A stretch of 41,352 bases of DNA. It comes from JBBDYQ01 sp035553855. Lineage in GTDB: Bacteria > Actinomycetota > Thermoleophilia > Solirubrobacterales > Thermoleophilaceae. Shown here one piece after another: positions 24,925-32,850 of the stretch. Every line of letters starts with the position of its first letter. Position 1 is the stretch's first letter. A program made the translations under genes and the position numbers. The notes under the pieces are model-generated. The model searched no databases, was not told the origin of the DNA, and saw only the letters and a program-made list of their open reading frames with translations. The DNA is taken from NCBI GenBank assembly GCA_035553855.1, contig DATMJO010000006.1, forward strand, positions 1 to 41,352, read 5' to 3'.

Positions 24925-25173
24925 GTGAAGTTCCTGCGCATGAAGCCCGGGCACGGCGAGATCCTGCTCGCCGAGGGCGACCCCGCCGTCCGCGAGGAGG
25001 AAGAGCGCCTCGTCGAGGAGTTCCGGCGCCAGCTTGACGCGGGCATGTGGGCCGCGGTGCCGACCACCGCGCCCGGCACCGGCCGGCGCGAGGCGCAGAT
25101 GATCCGTGACTACGGCGACATTCCGCAGGACGCGGAGCGGGTGATCTTCTTCCCCCGCGCGTCCGGCGGCTGA
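24925..25173 (+). CDS. Small uncharacterised protein
   Basis: An 82-residue soluble protein I do not recognise. It reads KFLRMKPGHGEILLAEGD, then a charged helix (EEEERLVEEFRRQLDAG), then MWAAVPTTAPGTGRREAQMI and ends DAERVIFFPRASGG. There is no signal peptide, membrane segment or metal motif. The composition is balanced and codon third positions are GC-rich like neighbouring genes, so it is likely real. The start is GTG with a -10-like CATAAT 7 bases upstream. A further open frame upstream in the same phase runs through thiD and is not credible. It is followed 14 bases later by another unrecognised gene and then ilvD. Confidence 0.7.
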   Translation: MKFLRMKPGHGEILLAEGDPAVREEEERLVEEFRRQLDAGMWAAVPTTAPGTGRREAQMIRDYGDIPQDAERVIFFPRASGG

Positions 25174-25187
25174 CCCCGGGCGTCGCG

Positions 25188-25799
25188 GTGCTGCTCGCGC
25201 TGCTGGCCCTCGCCACCGTGGCGGCGATCCTGGCGTTGCCCACGGCGCTCCGGCTGGCCCGCGCCGAGCGTGAGCGCGCCACCGCCCGCAGGGCGGCCCG
25301 GCTCGGCGTGGAGGTCGACTCGATCGCCGACCCGGGCCGCGAGCGCCGCGCCGAGCAGCGGGCCCGCGAGCTTCTGCGCTCCTGCGTGAACGAGGAGGAG
25401 TGGGGGATGTACCGCGACCTCGGCTTCATCCGCGTTCGCGGCCGCCGCACGGGCCCTGACGGGCGCGCCTACGCCTACCTCGTCTACCCGCACAAGCCGG
25501 TCGTGGCCTACCTCCCCGAGGAGCGCCGCCTCCTCAGCGAATACTGCGTGGACTTCCCCGACCTGACCGGCGCGATCTCCGATTCCCGGCTGCCCGCCTC
25601 CGACGACGTGCTCGCCAAGTGGATGGCCCTCACGGGCGACGAGGAGCGGCTTCTGCGCAGCGCCAACATGCACCTCGTCGGGCGGCAGGTCGACCCCGGC
25701 CGCATCCGGCGGGACCTCTGGCGGCTCGACCAGTGGGAGCGCGAGCGCGCCCGCCGCTCGGGCGACGAGCCGGACGCCGCGGAGCGCCAGCTCACGTGA
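25188..25799 (+). CDS. Uncharacterised membrane-anchored protein
   Basis: A 203-residue protein with one N-terminal hydrophobic segment (about residues 1-22, LLALLALATVAAILALPTAL). A basic helix with RAERERATARRAAR follows, then a soluble region with CVNEEEWGMYRDLGFIRVRG and YAYLVYPHKPVVAYLPEERR. The end is strongly charged (WERERARRSGDEPDAAE). The first helix lacks a cleavage site, so it is probably a membrane anchor. No catalytic motif was recognised. The start is GTG; its stop overlaps the ilvD GTG, so it is probably co-transcribed with ilvD, but a functional link to branched-chain amino acid synthesis is not evident. Confidence 0.75.
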   Translation: MLLALLALATVAAILALPTALRLARAERERATARRAARLGVEVDSIADPGRERRAEQRARELLRSCVNEEEWGMYRDLGFIRVRGRRTGPDGRAYAYLVYPHKPVVAYLPEERRLLSEYCVDFPDLTGAISDSRLPASDDVLAKWMALTGDEERLLRSANMHLVGRQVDPGRIRRDLWRLDQWERERARRSGDEPDAAERQLT

Positions 25800-27490
25800 G
25801 CGGCGGAGGGACGGGGGAGCGCCGCGACTCGCGCGAGCGCGGCCGCGTCTTCCTGGACGGGCCGGAGCGCGCCGCCGCGCGGGCCTACTTCAAGGGCATC
25901 GGCTTCGGCGACGAGGAGCTCGGCCGGCCGATCGTCGGCATCGCGAACACCTGGACCGAGACGATGCCATGCAACTTCCACCTGCGACTTCTCGCCGAGC
26001 GCGTGAAGGACGGCGTCCGCGCCGCGGGCGGCACGCCCATGGAGTTCAACACGATCGCGATCTCCGACGGGATCACCATGGGCACCGAGGGGATGAAGGC
26101 CTCGCTGATCAGCCGCGAGGTGATCGCGGACTCGATCGAGCTCGCGGTGCACGGCAACCCCTTCGACGCGGTCGTCGCCCTCTCGGGCTGCGACAAGACG
26201 ATCCCCGGGACCGTGATGGCGCTGGCGCGCGTCGACCTGCCGTCGCTGATGCTCTATGGCGGCTCGATCGCGCCGGGCCGCTTCCGCGGGCGCGACGTCA
26301 CGATCCAGGACGTCTTCGAGGCGGTCGGCGCGCACGCCGCCGGTGACATGAGCGACGAGGATCTCGCCGAGTTGGAGTCCGTCGCCTCGCCGGGAGCGGG
26401 CGCCTGCGGCGGGCAGTTCACCGCGAACACCATGGCCACCGCGTTCGAGATCCTCGGTATCTCGCCGATGGGCAGCTCGATGGTCCCGGCCGAGGACGGC
26501 AAGAAGGGCCAGGTGGCCGAGGACTGCGGTCGTCTCGCCATCGACCTGACCGAGCGCGGCCTGCGCCCCGCGGACGTGATCACCCGCGAGTCGCTCGAGA
26601 ACGCGGTGGCGTGCGTCGCGGCCACCGGCGGCTCGACCAACGGAGTCCTCCACCTTCTGGCGGTCGCGCGTGAGGCCGGGGTGCCGCTCGACATCGACGA
26701 CTTCGACGAGATCGCCTGGCGCACCCCGCTCCTCGCGGACCTGAAGCCCGGCGGGCGCTTCGTCGCCACCGATCTCTACCGCGCCGGCGGGGTCCGGCTC
26801 GTGGCGAGCCGCCTCGCCGAAGCCGGCCTGCTGCACGAGTCGGCGATCACGGTCACCGGCCGCACGATCGGCGAGGAGGCGGCCGACGTCCAGGAGGAGG
26901 AGGGCCAGGAGGTCGTCCGCCCGCTGTCCGACCCGATCGGGCCGAACGGCGGGTTCGCGATCCTGCGCGGGAACCTCGCCCCGGAGGGCTGCGTCGTCAA
27001 GCTCGCCGGGCACGGGCGGCGCGAGCACACCGGCCCCGCGAGGGTCTTCGAGTGCGAGGAGGACGCCTTCGCGGCGGTCCAGCGGCGGGAGATCACGACG
27101 GGTGAGGTGGTCGTGATCCGCAACGAGGGTCCTGCCGGCGGACCCGGGATGCGCGAGATGCTCGCCGTGACGGCCGCCCTCCAGGGCGAAGGGCTCGGCG
27201 ACTCGGTCGCGCTGCTCACCGACGGGCGCTTCTCGGGCGCGACCCACGGCTTCATGGCGGGGCACGTGTCCCCGGAGGCACCCCGCGGCGGTCCGATCGC
27301 AGCGGTGCGCGACGGGGACTCGATCACCTTCGACGTGGAGAAGCGCCGCCTCGACGTGGCGCTCAGCGACGACGAGATCGCGGCCCGCGTCGCCGCCTAC
27401 GAGGCGCCCGCCGCGAAGTACGACCGCGGGGTGCTCGGAAAGTACGCGCGGCTCGTGCGCTCCGCGTCCGAGGGCGCGGTCACGAGCTGA
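25796..27490 (+). CDS. ilvD: Dihydroxy-acid dehydratase
   Basis: A 564-residue iron-sulfur dehydratase that makes 2-oxo acids in valine, isoleucine and pantothenate synthesis. Cysteine ligands for the cluster are Cys59 (ETMPCNFH), Cys132 (SGCDKTIPG) and Cys204 (GACGGQFTANTM), the three-cysteine pattern of the [2Fe-2S] class. Other family motifs are EFNTIAISDGITMG and LLTDGRFSGATHGFMAGHVS with the catalytic serine region. The GTG at 25796 overlaps the preceding stop (GTGA). The length is normal. No other ilv genes are in the window. Confidence 0.96.
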   Translation: MSGGGTGERRDSRERGRVFLDGPERAAARAYFKGIGFGDEELGRPIVGIANTWTETMPCNFHLRLLAERVKDGVRAAGGTPMEFNTIAISDGITMGTEGMKASLISREVIADSIELAVHGNPFDAVVALSGCDKTIPGTVMALARVDLPSLMLYGGSIAPGRFRGRDVTIQDVFEAVGAHAAGDMSDEDLAELESVASPGAGACGGQFTANTMATAFEILGISPMGSSMVPAEDGKKGQVAEDCGRLAIDLTERGLRPADVITRESLENAVACVAATGGSTNGVLHLLAVAREAGVPLDIDDFDEIAWRTPLLADLKPGGRFVATDLYRAGGVRLVASRLAEAGLLHESAITVTGRTIGEEAADVQEEEGQEVVRPLSDPIGPNGGFAILRGNLAPEGCVVKLAGHGRREHTGPARVFECEEDAFAAVQRREITTGEVVVIRNEGPAGGPGMREMLAVTAALQGEGLGDSVALLTDGRFSGATHGFMAGHVSPEAPRGGPIAAVRDGDSITFDVEKRRLDVALSDDEIAARVAAYEAPAAKYDRGVLGKYARLVRSASEGAVTS

Positions 27491-27491
27491 G

Positions 27492-28472
27492 TCAGGCCGA
27501 GGCTGTCTCCTCGCCGTGGGCGCCCGAGGGCGCGCCGCGCCGGTCCAGGAAGTCCTTGACATGGCGATTGAAGGTGTCCGGCCGCTCGAGCATCGCGCAG
27601 TGGCCCGTGTCGTGGAGCACCAGCGCGCGGGCATCGGGGATCAGGCGCTCGAACTCGTAGGCGTCGCCGACGGGGACGAGCATGTCGTTCTCTCCCCAGA
27701 CGACGAGGGAGCGGGCCCCCACCTCGGGCAGGCGGTCGGTGAAGTCGTAGCTCGTGAGCGCCTCCATGGCCGGGACGAAGCCGTCCTTGCCCGCGCCGAG
27801 CATCTGCTCGTAGAGGAGTTCCCGTGGCATCCGCGTGGGATGGCGGAAGACGATCGAGAAGGCGGCGTGGGTCCATGCCGGGCGGGAGAGGACGGCGCGC
27901 CGCTGGGCCGCGCTCGCCGCGCCGGCGGCGGCGAGCATCTTCGCGGCCGCTATCAGGGGGTCGCGGCGGAGGTTCACGATCGAGATCCCGGCGGCGGAGA
28001 CCAGCACGAGCCCGTCGACGCGATCGGGGTAGCGAATCCCCATCTCCGCTCCGACGAAGCCGCCCATCGAGTTGCCGACGATGTCGGCGCGCCCCAGGTC
28101 GAGCTGCTCGCAGAGCTCCTCGACACAGCGGGCGTAGCCGGTGATCGAGATGCGCTCGGCGGGCATCTCCGAGTCGCCGAAGCCGGGCAGGTCGACGGCG
28201 ATGACGCGGCGGTCCTGCGCGAAGAAGGGGATGTTCTCGAGCCAGTTGGCCCAGCGCCCCGACAGCCCGTGGATGAGGATGAGCGCGTCGCCATCGGGCA
28301 CGCCGATGTCGACGAAGTTGAGCCGCCTGCCGCCGACGTCCGCGTGGCGCAGATGCTCGCGCCAGTCGATGTCGCGCCACGACGGGAGCGCGCTGCGGCC
28401 GTAGTCCTCGCCGGCGGCCCGCGCCGCGCGGCGCCTGGCCGGGAGCTGCCTGGAGGGGATGATCGTCGCCAC
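27492..28472 (-). CDS. Alpha/beta hydrolase
   Basis: A 326-residue alpha/beta-hydrolase fold protein from the GTG at 28472. The oxyanion region is ALILIHGLSGRWANWLEN, the nucleophile elbow GNSMGGFVG contains the catalytic serine, the acid is in VVWGENDMLVPVGDA and the base His in LHDTGHCAMLERP. No signal peptide is present. The substrate cannot be told; relatives include C-C bond hydrolases and lipases. Longer starts (ATG at 28493 or 28523) would cross the start of the divergent gene. The GTG at 28472 sits 8 bases after a -10-like hexamer, so I prefer it. It converges with ilvD, leaving one base between stop codons. Confidence 0.85.
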   Translation of the reverse strand: MATIIPSRQLPARRRAARAAGEDYGRSALPSWRDIDWREHLRHADVGGRRLNFVDIGVPDGDALILIHGLSGRWANWLENIPFFAQDRRVIAVDLPGFGDSEMPAERISITGYARCVEELCEQLDLGRADIVGNSMGGFVGAEMGIRYPDRVDGLVLVSAAGISIVNLRRDPLIAAAKMLAAAGAASAAQRRAVLSRPAWTHAAFSIVFRHPTRMPRELLYEQMLGAGKDGFVPAMEALTSYDFTDRLPEVGARSLVVWGENDMLVPVGDAYEFERLIPDARALVLHDTGHCAMLERPDTFNRHVKDFLDRRGAPSGAHGEETASA

Positions 28473-28479
28473 CGACCCG

Positions 28480-28485
28480 TACCGT
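28480..28485 (+). promoter_or_regulatory. -10 element candidate (TACCGT) for the HAD gene
   Basis: TACCGT ends 6 bases before the ATG at 28492 on the + strand. Its complement forms a -10-like element for the divergent hydrolase. Confidence 0.5.
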
Positions 28486-28486
28486 A
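28481..28486 (-). promoter_or_regulatory. -10 element candidate (TACGGT, minus strand) for the hydrolase
   Basis: On the minus strand TACGGT ends 8 bases before the GTG at 28472. It shares five of six base pairs with the + strand element at 28480. Confidence 0.45.
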
Positions 28487-28491
28487 CCCGC

Positions 28492-29049
28492 ATGGCGCGG
28501 ATCGCGATCGACATCGACTCCACCCTGCACCACTACTGGGACCTCTTCTCCCGCATCGTGCGGGAGCGCCACGGCATCGAGCTCCCGTACGAGCGCCAGC
28601 GCACCTGGGGGGTCGCGGAGCTCGAGCGCGACGAGCTCGTCGACGTGGTGCGCGAATCCCACAGCGAGGACAACATCCTCGCCGCCGACCCCTACCCGGG
28701 CGCGGTGGAGACGGTGCAGGCCTGGCGCGAGGAAGGACACTGGATCCACATCACGAGCCACCGCGCGGTCACCACACAGGTGAGCACCGAGCGCTGGCTT
28801 ACGGAGATCGGCCTCCCGTATGACGATCTCCACTGCTCCTGGGACAAGGTCACGCGCTGCACCGAGCTCGAGATCGACCTGCTGGTCGACGACAGCCCGG
28901 TCAACATCGAGCGGGCGCTCGAGGCCGGGATCGCCTGCGCCACGCTCCGCCACCCCTGGAACGAGGAGCTCGAAGGGACCGACGGCGTGATCCTCGCGGA
29001 CGACTGGACCGGGCTGCGGACGGCCGTGGCTCCGCTCTTGGGCGGCTGA
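28492..29049 (+). CDS. HAD-superfamily phosphatase (5'-nucleotidase-like)
   Basis: A 185-residue HAD-fold protein. Motif I is IAIDIDST (nucleophile Asp7 and general-acid Asp9). Motif II is ITSHRA, a lysine in the SWDKVTR stretch fits motif III, and motif IV is LLVDDSPVNIE. The small helical cap resembles 5'(3')-deoxyribonucleotidase/YqfW-type proteins. The substrate is unknown. An upstream in-frame ATG (28459) is passed over because the next one at 28492 begins MARIAIDIDS, as expected for the fold. It is divergent from the hydrolase through a shared promoter region. Confidence 0.82.
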   Translation: MARIAIDIDSTLHHYWDLFSRIVRERHGIELPYERQRTWGVAELERDELVDVVRESHSEDNILAADPYPGAVETVQAWREEGHWIHITSHRAVTTQVSTERWLTEIGLPYDDLHCSWDKVTRCTELEIDLLVDDSPVNIERALEAGIACATLRHPWNEELEGTDGVILADDWTGLRTAVAPLLGG

Positions 29050-29101
29050 CGCTCGCCGGCGGGCCTCTGCCCGCTGACAACGAGCGCCCCCCGGGGCATG
29101 C

Positions 29102-29107
29102 CAGAAT
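29102..29107 (+). promoter_or_regulatory. -10-like CAGAAT before the acyltransferase gene
   Basis: CAGAAT ends 6 bases before the GTG at 29114. It deviates from TAnnnT at the first base, so support is weaker. Confidence 0.3.
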
Positions 29108-29113
29108 CGCCAG

Positions 29114-30025
29114 GTGGCCAACGGACGTACAAGCCTGAGGCTTCCCGAGCCGCCCTCCGTACGCCTCGAGCGCCAGGCGCGCGAGCGCCTGCCCGCGACG
29201 CGCGACGACGACCTGAGGCGCCTTCTGCCCGGCGTCGAGCCGGAACGCCGCCTCGACGACTGGGGGCGCTCCGAGCGCATCGAAGGGCTGATGGACAGGA
29301 CGCTCTACGAGTTCTTCTACCGCTACTGGTTCCGCTGCGAGGTCGAGGGCATCGAGAACGTGCCCGCCTCGGGGGGCGCTCTGCTCGTCTCGAACCACTC
29401 GGGCGCGCTCCCGCCCGACGCCGCGATGATCGCCAAGGCCCTCCGCGAGGAGCACCCTCGCCCGCGCGAGCTCAACATCACCGTCGAGCACTTCTTCAAG
29501 GGCTTCCCCGGCTTCTCCATGCTGATACCGAAGATCGGCTGCGTGGCGGCGCACCCGGCGAACGTCCAGCGCCTGCTGCACGACGAGGAGAAGCTCGTGC
29601 TGGTCTTCCCGGAGGGGCGCAAGGGCACCGAGAAGCTCTACCGCAACCGCTATCGGCTGCGGCGCTTCGGGCGCGGCGGCTTCGTGGAGGCCGCGATGCG
29701 CGCCGGCGTGCCGGTCGTGCCCGTGTGCGTGGTCGGCGCCGAGGAGGCGATGCCCGTGTTCGCCCAGATGGGCGCGCTCCAGCGCCTGACCGGACTCCTC
29801 TACTTCCCGATCACCCCGACGTTCCCGCACCTCGGCCCGCTCGGCATGCTGGGGTACCTGCCGGCCAAGTTCAAGATCAGGTTCCTCGAGCCGATCCACT
29901 TCGAGGGCGACAACCCCCACGAGGACAAGGCCCAGGTCCAGACGTGGGCACACGAGATCCGCGCCCGCATCCAGGACAACCTCTACGAGATGGTGGCGCG
30001 GCGCAGGTCGGTCTGGTTCGGGTGA
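29114..30025 (+). CDS. PlsC-like acyltransferase (NHSGxxPxD type)
   Basis: A 303-residue glycerolipid acyltransferase-like protein. After a charged N-terminal region (1-70) the catalytic block reads LLVSNHSGALPPDAAMI, an H-x6-D form of the usual H-x4-D motif found in a subgroup common in actinobacteria. The phosphate-binding block is LVFPEGRKGTEKLY, and FPHLGPLGMLGYLPAKF is a later signature of this subgroup. No membrane helix is clear. It overlaps the following epimerase (GTGA). The pair recalls the mycobacterial Rv0502/Rv0501 (acyltransferase/galE2) neighbourhood, suggesting envelope lipid or glycolipid chemistry; the acceptor is unknown. Confidence 0.85.
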   Translation: MANGRTSLRLPEPPSVRLERQARERLPATRDDDLRRLLPGVEPERRLDDWGRSERIEGLMDRTLYEFFYRYWFRCEVEGIENVPASGGALLVSNHSGALPPDAAMIAKALREEHPRPRELNITVEHFFKGFPGFSMLIPKIGCVAAHPANVQRLLHDEEKLVLVFPEGRKGTEKLYRNRYRLRRFGRGGFVEAAMRAGVPVVPVCVVGAEEAMPVFAQMGALQRLTGLLYFPITPTFPHLGPLGMLGYLPAKFKIRFLEPIHFEGDNPHEDKAQVQTWAHEIRARIQDNLYEMVARRRSVWFG

Positions 30026-31419
30026 ACTCGAAGCGCATCCTCATCACCGGGCTCTCGACCTACTGGGGCGGACGGCTCGCGCAGGCGCTCGAGGAGCGCG
30101 ACGAGGTCGAGGCGATCGTGGGCGTCGACTCCGAGGATCCGAGGGTGGAGCTCGAGCGCGCCGAGTTCGTGCGCGTCGGCACCCAGCACGCCCTCCTGCG
30201 CCGCATCGTAGAGGCGGCGTCGATCGACACCGTCGTCGACTCGCGCCTCGTCGTGGACTCGGCGACGACGAGCCCGAAGCTCGCGCACGAGAACAACGTC
30301 ATCGGGACGATGAACATCCTCGCGGCGTGCAGCGGCCCCTCCTCGACCGTGCGCAAGCTCGTCTTCAAGTCCTCGTCCCACTACTACGGCTGCGAGCAGG
30401 ACGATCCCGCCTTCTTCACGGAGTCGATGGTGCGGCCGCATGCGCCCCGCACGCCGATCGAGCGGGACATCCTCGAGGCGGAGGCCGCGGTGGCCGAGTT
30501 CGCCGAGAAGAACCCCGAAACCTCCGTGTCGCTGCTGCGCTTCTCGAACGTGCTCGGCCCGGACGTGCGCACCTCGCACACCACGCTCTTCTCGCTTCCC
30601 GTCGTGCCGATGATCCTGGGCTTCGACCCGCGCTACATGTTCGTGCACGAGGACGACGTCGTCTCGGCGCTCGAGCACATGGTCGCGCACGACCTGCCCG
30701 GGATCTACAACGTCGCGGGCGACGGCGTGCTGGCGTTCACCGAGGTCTGCGGGCTGCTCGGGAAGACCTACGCGCCGATCCTGCCGCCGTGGGGCACCGG
30801 GCTCGCGCTCGCGCCGCTCCGCCGGCTCGGCCTGCGGGTCCCGCCGGAGATGCTCGGCCAGCTCCGGTTCGGACGCGGCCTCGACAACCGCAAGCTGAAG
30901 GCGACGGGCTTCGAGTACCGCCACACGAGCCGGGAGACCGTCCTGCGCTTCGGCGAGCACCTGCGCCTGCATCCCGTGGTGCGCGGCGTGCGCGAGCCGT
31001 ACCGCTACGAGCGCGAGGTGGAGGAGTTCCTGCGCTGGAGCCCGAGCGTCCGGCGCGGCGCGGAGGGCCTGGAGCCGCTCTCGCCGCACCAGTTCACCGA
31101 GTTGGAACGACTGCTGCGCGCGTACGCCGACCGCGCCGGGGTGGAGGAGCCGCCCGTCCCGGAGCCCCGGCCGCCCGTCCCGGAGCCGGAGCCGCCGGAG
31201 CCTGAGCCGGTGGCCGCCGAGCCCGAGCCGCCCCCGGGGCCGCCGGTGGCCGAGTACGACGACCTCGAGGCCGAGGAGATCCTGAGCCTCCTCTCGTCGC
31301 TCGACGCCCCCGACCTCGACGCGATCCTGGGCTATGAACGCGCCCACCGGGCGCGTCCGACGGTCGTGCGCGCGCTCGAGGGGCTGCTCGCCCGCCAGCG
31401 CGCCGGCGCGCCCCGCTGA
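30022..31419 (+). CDS. NAD-dependent epimerase/dehydratase with Pro/Glu linker and C-terminal helical module
   Basis: A 465-residue protein. The N-terminal extended SDR domain (about 1-310) begins KRILITGLSTYWGGRLAQAL, a modified GxxGxxG dinucleotide-binding loop. It has a candidate Tyr in SSSHYYGCEQ and VHEDDVVSALEHM near the end of the domain. An alpha-helical region to about 375 is followed by a Pro/Glu linker (PEPEPPEPEPVAAEPEPPP). The last 50 residues form a helical module reading LDAPDLDAILGYERAHRARP. Canonical YxxxK is not obvious, so catalysis may differ from GalE. The GTG overlaps the acyltransferase stop. Function is inferred only at family level. Confidence 0.82.
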   Translation: MNSKRILITGLSTYWGGRLAQALEERDEVEAIVGVDSEDPRVELERAEFVRVGTQHALLRRIVEAASIDTVVDSRLVVDSATTSPKLAHENNVIGTMNILAACSGPSSTVRKLVFKSSSHYYGCEQDDPAFFTESMVRPHAPRTPIERDILEAEAAVAEFAEKNPETSVSLLRFSNVLGPDVRTSHTTLFSLPVVPMILGFDPRYMFVHEDDVVSALEHMVAHDLPGIYNVAGDGVLAFTEVCGLLGKTYAPILPPWGTGLALAPLRRLGLRVPPEMLGQLRFGRGLDNRKLKATGFEYRHTSRETVLRFGEHLRLHPVVRGVREPYRYEREVEEFLRWSPSVRRGAEGLEPLSPHQFTELERLLRAYADRAGVEEPPVPEPRPPVPEPEPPEPEPVAAEPEPPPGPPVAEYDDLEAEEILSLLSSLDAPDLDAILGYERAHRARPTVVRALEGLLARQRAGAPR

Positions 31420-31450
31420 GCCCGGGGGGATCGAGACGGAGCGCCAAAGC

Positions 31451-31476
31451 CCTGCAATCGCAAGGGTTGTTGCAGG
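31451..31476 (+). repeat. Inverted repeat upstream of the L,D-transpeptidase gene
   Basis: The 7-bp arms CCTGCAA and TTGCAGG are separated by 12 bases that can form a small inner CAA/TTG stem. They lie after the epimerase stop and before TACACT. This may be a weak terminator or an operator; there is no T-run. Confidence 0.35.
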
Positions 31477-31512
31477 ACGCTTAAGCCTCGGCGTGCGCAC
31501 CCGTGTGGTGCC

Positions 31513-31518
31513 TACACT
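31513..31518 (+). promoter_or_regulatory. -10 element candidate for the L,D-transpeptidase (TACACT)
   Basis: TACACT ends 12 bases before the GTG at 31531, giving a leader of only a few bases. No -35 was recognised. Confidence 0.42.
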
Positions 31519-31530
31519 CGTCGGGAACCC

Positions 31531-32568
31531 GTGAGAGACCGGACGTTCATCGCGATCGCGCTTGCGCTCATGCTGTTGCTCGGGGGTGCCGTGGCCGTGT
31601 ACGCCTACGACGCCGCCCGCGACGACCTGATCGCCGACGGCGTGTCGGTCGCGGGCGTCGACATCGGCGGGATGCGCGCCGGGCAGGCGCGCGCCGTTCT
31701 CGAGCAGGACCTCGCCGAGCCGCTCGGCCGTCCGCTGGAGGTCGAGGTCGGCAAGCGCAGCTTCACGCTCACCGCCGAGCAGGCCCAGATCCGGATCGAC
31801 GTCGAGACGATGGTCCAGGAGGCGCTCCGCGAGAGCCGTTCCGGCAACGTCCTGAGCCGCACGGTCCGCTACGTCGCGGGCGACGACGTCGACGCCGACA
31901 TCGAGCCCCGCTACACCTGGTCACGGCCCGCCGTCGCCGCGCTCGTGAGGCGCATCAAGCGCAGGGCCGACCGCGACCCGCAGGACGCCGCCGTGAAGCC
32001 CACCCCGGACGGCCTCGAGGCGGTCGACGGGCGCCACGGGCTCGCGGTGCGCGGCAAGGAGCTCGAGCGCCGCATCAACGAGGAGCTCGCCCGCCCGCAC
32101 GGCCAGCGCGTCGTGACCGCCCGAATGAAGACCGTCGAGCCCGACGTGACCAAGGAGGAGCTCGCCTCGTCCTACCCGGCCTACGTCATCGTGGACCGCT
32201 CGCGCTTCCGCCTGCGCTTCTTCCGCAACCTCGAGCACGTCAAGACCTACACGATCGCCGTGGGCAAGGCCGGCCTCGAGACGCCGGCGGGGCTCTACCA
32301 CATCCAGAACAAGGCGGTGGACCCGGCATGGCACGTTCCTCAGTCCGACTGGGCCGGCGATCTCGCGGGCAAGGTGATCCCGCCCGGGCCCGAGAACCCG
32401 ATCAAGGCCCGCTGGATGGGGATCTACGACGGCGCCGGCATCCACGGCACCGATGCCGTGGGCTCACTCGGCACCGCGGCGTCGCACGGCTGCATCCGCA
32501 TGTCGATCCCGGAGGTCAAGGAGCTGTTCGAGAAGGTGCCGGTGCAGACGCCGGTCTACATCTTCTGA
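31531..32568 (+). CDS. L,D-transpeptidase (YkuD) with VanW-type peptidoglycan-binding domain
   Basis: A 345-residue envelope enzyme that forms 3-3 cross-links in peptidoglycan or attaches proteins to it. The N-terminal membrane helix (about 6-25, IAIALALMLLLGGAVAVYAY) is probably uncleaved. Next come a PG_binding_4-like region (about 35-190; DGVSVAGVDIGGMRAGQARA) and a C-terminal YkuD domain from about residue 215. The catalytic motif is IHGTDAVG...SHGCIRM with Cys321. The GTG start follows TACACT without a Shine-Dalgarno sequence. The gene's last 13 bases overlap a small minus-strand ORF. Confidence 0.94.
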   Translation: MRDRTFIAIALALMLLLGGAVAVYAYDAARDDLIADGVSVAGVDIGGMRAGQARAVLEQDLAEPLGRPLEVEVGKRSFTLTAEQAQIRIDVETMVQEALRESRSGNVLSRTVRYVAGDDVDADIEPRYTWSRPAVAALVRRIKRRADRDPQDAAVKPTPDGLEAVDGRHGLAVRGKELERRINEELARPHGQRVVTARMKTVEPDVTKEELASSYPAYVIVDRSRFRLRFFRNLEHVKTYTIAVGKAGLETPAGLYHIQNKAVDPAWHVPQSDWAGDLAGKVIPPGPENPIKARWMGIYDGAGIHGTDAVGSLGTAASHGCIRMSIPEVKELFEKVPVQTPVYIF

Positions 32569-32771
32569 TCGAGCCCGATCGCCTCCACGGGGACCTCCTC
32601 CCACCCGCTTGCCTCCAAAGAGGCCTGGCGCCCGGTGTGGCGAATGCAGAGACTGCCGATGAACACGCCGCGCTCGCGCCTGCGAAGGACCGCATACCAC
32701 ATGGTCGAGGCATCGTCCGGCCCCTGGATCGGGAACCAGGGGCGCGGCGGGTCGTCGTCGCTCGCGCTCAT
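32556..32771 (-). CDS. Small hypothetical protein
   Basis: A 71-residue ORF read from the ATG at 32771: it includes PPRPWFPIQGPDDASTMWYA and GVFIGSLCIRHTGRQASLEA. The composition is protein-like (three Trp, balanced charges), unlike the Arg/Pro/Ala-rich shadow frames common in this DNA, and the stretch 32569-32850 has no better frame. A longer form to 32924 would cross the xerC start. A strong AGGAGG sequence exists on this strand near 32816, but no ATG, GTG or TTG follows it at proper distance. Existence is uncertain; function unknown. Confidence 0.42.
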   Translation of the reverse strand: MSASDDDPPRPWFPIQGPDDASTMWYAVLRRRERGVFIGSLCIRHTGRQASLEASGWEEVPVEAIGLDQKM

Positions 32772-32850
32772 CAGTCCGGCCTCGCGCAGCTGCCCGCGCG
32801 TCGCGACCCGGCCCTCCTGAACGTGTATGACGAACGGTGAAGGCACGGCT

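Noticed and set aside
31420..31530. Riboswitch (for example c-di-AMP type) before the L,D-transpeptidase
   Set aside because: The gap is only 111 bases, part of which is upstream of the likely transcription start at about 31525; no conserved riboswitch core could be identified.
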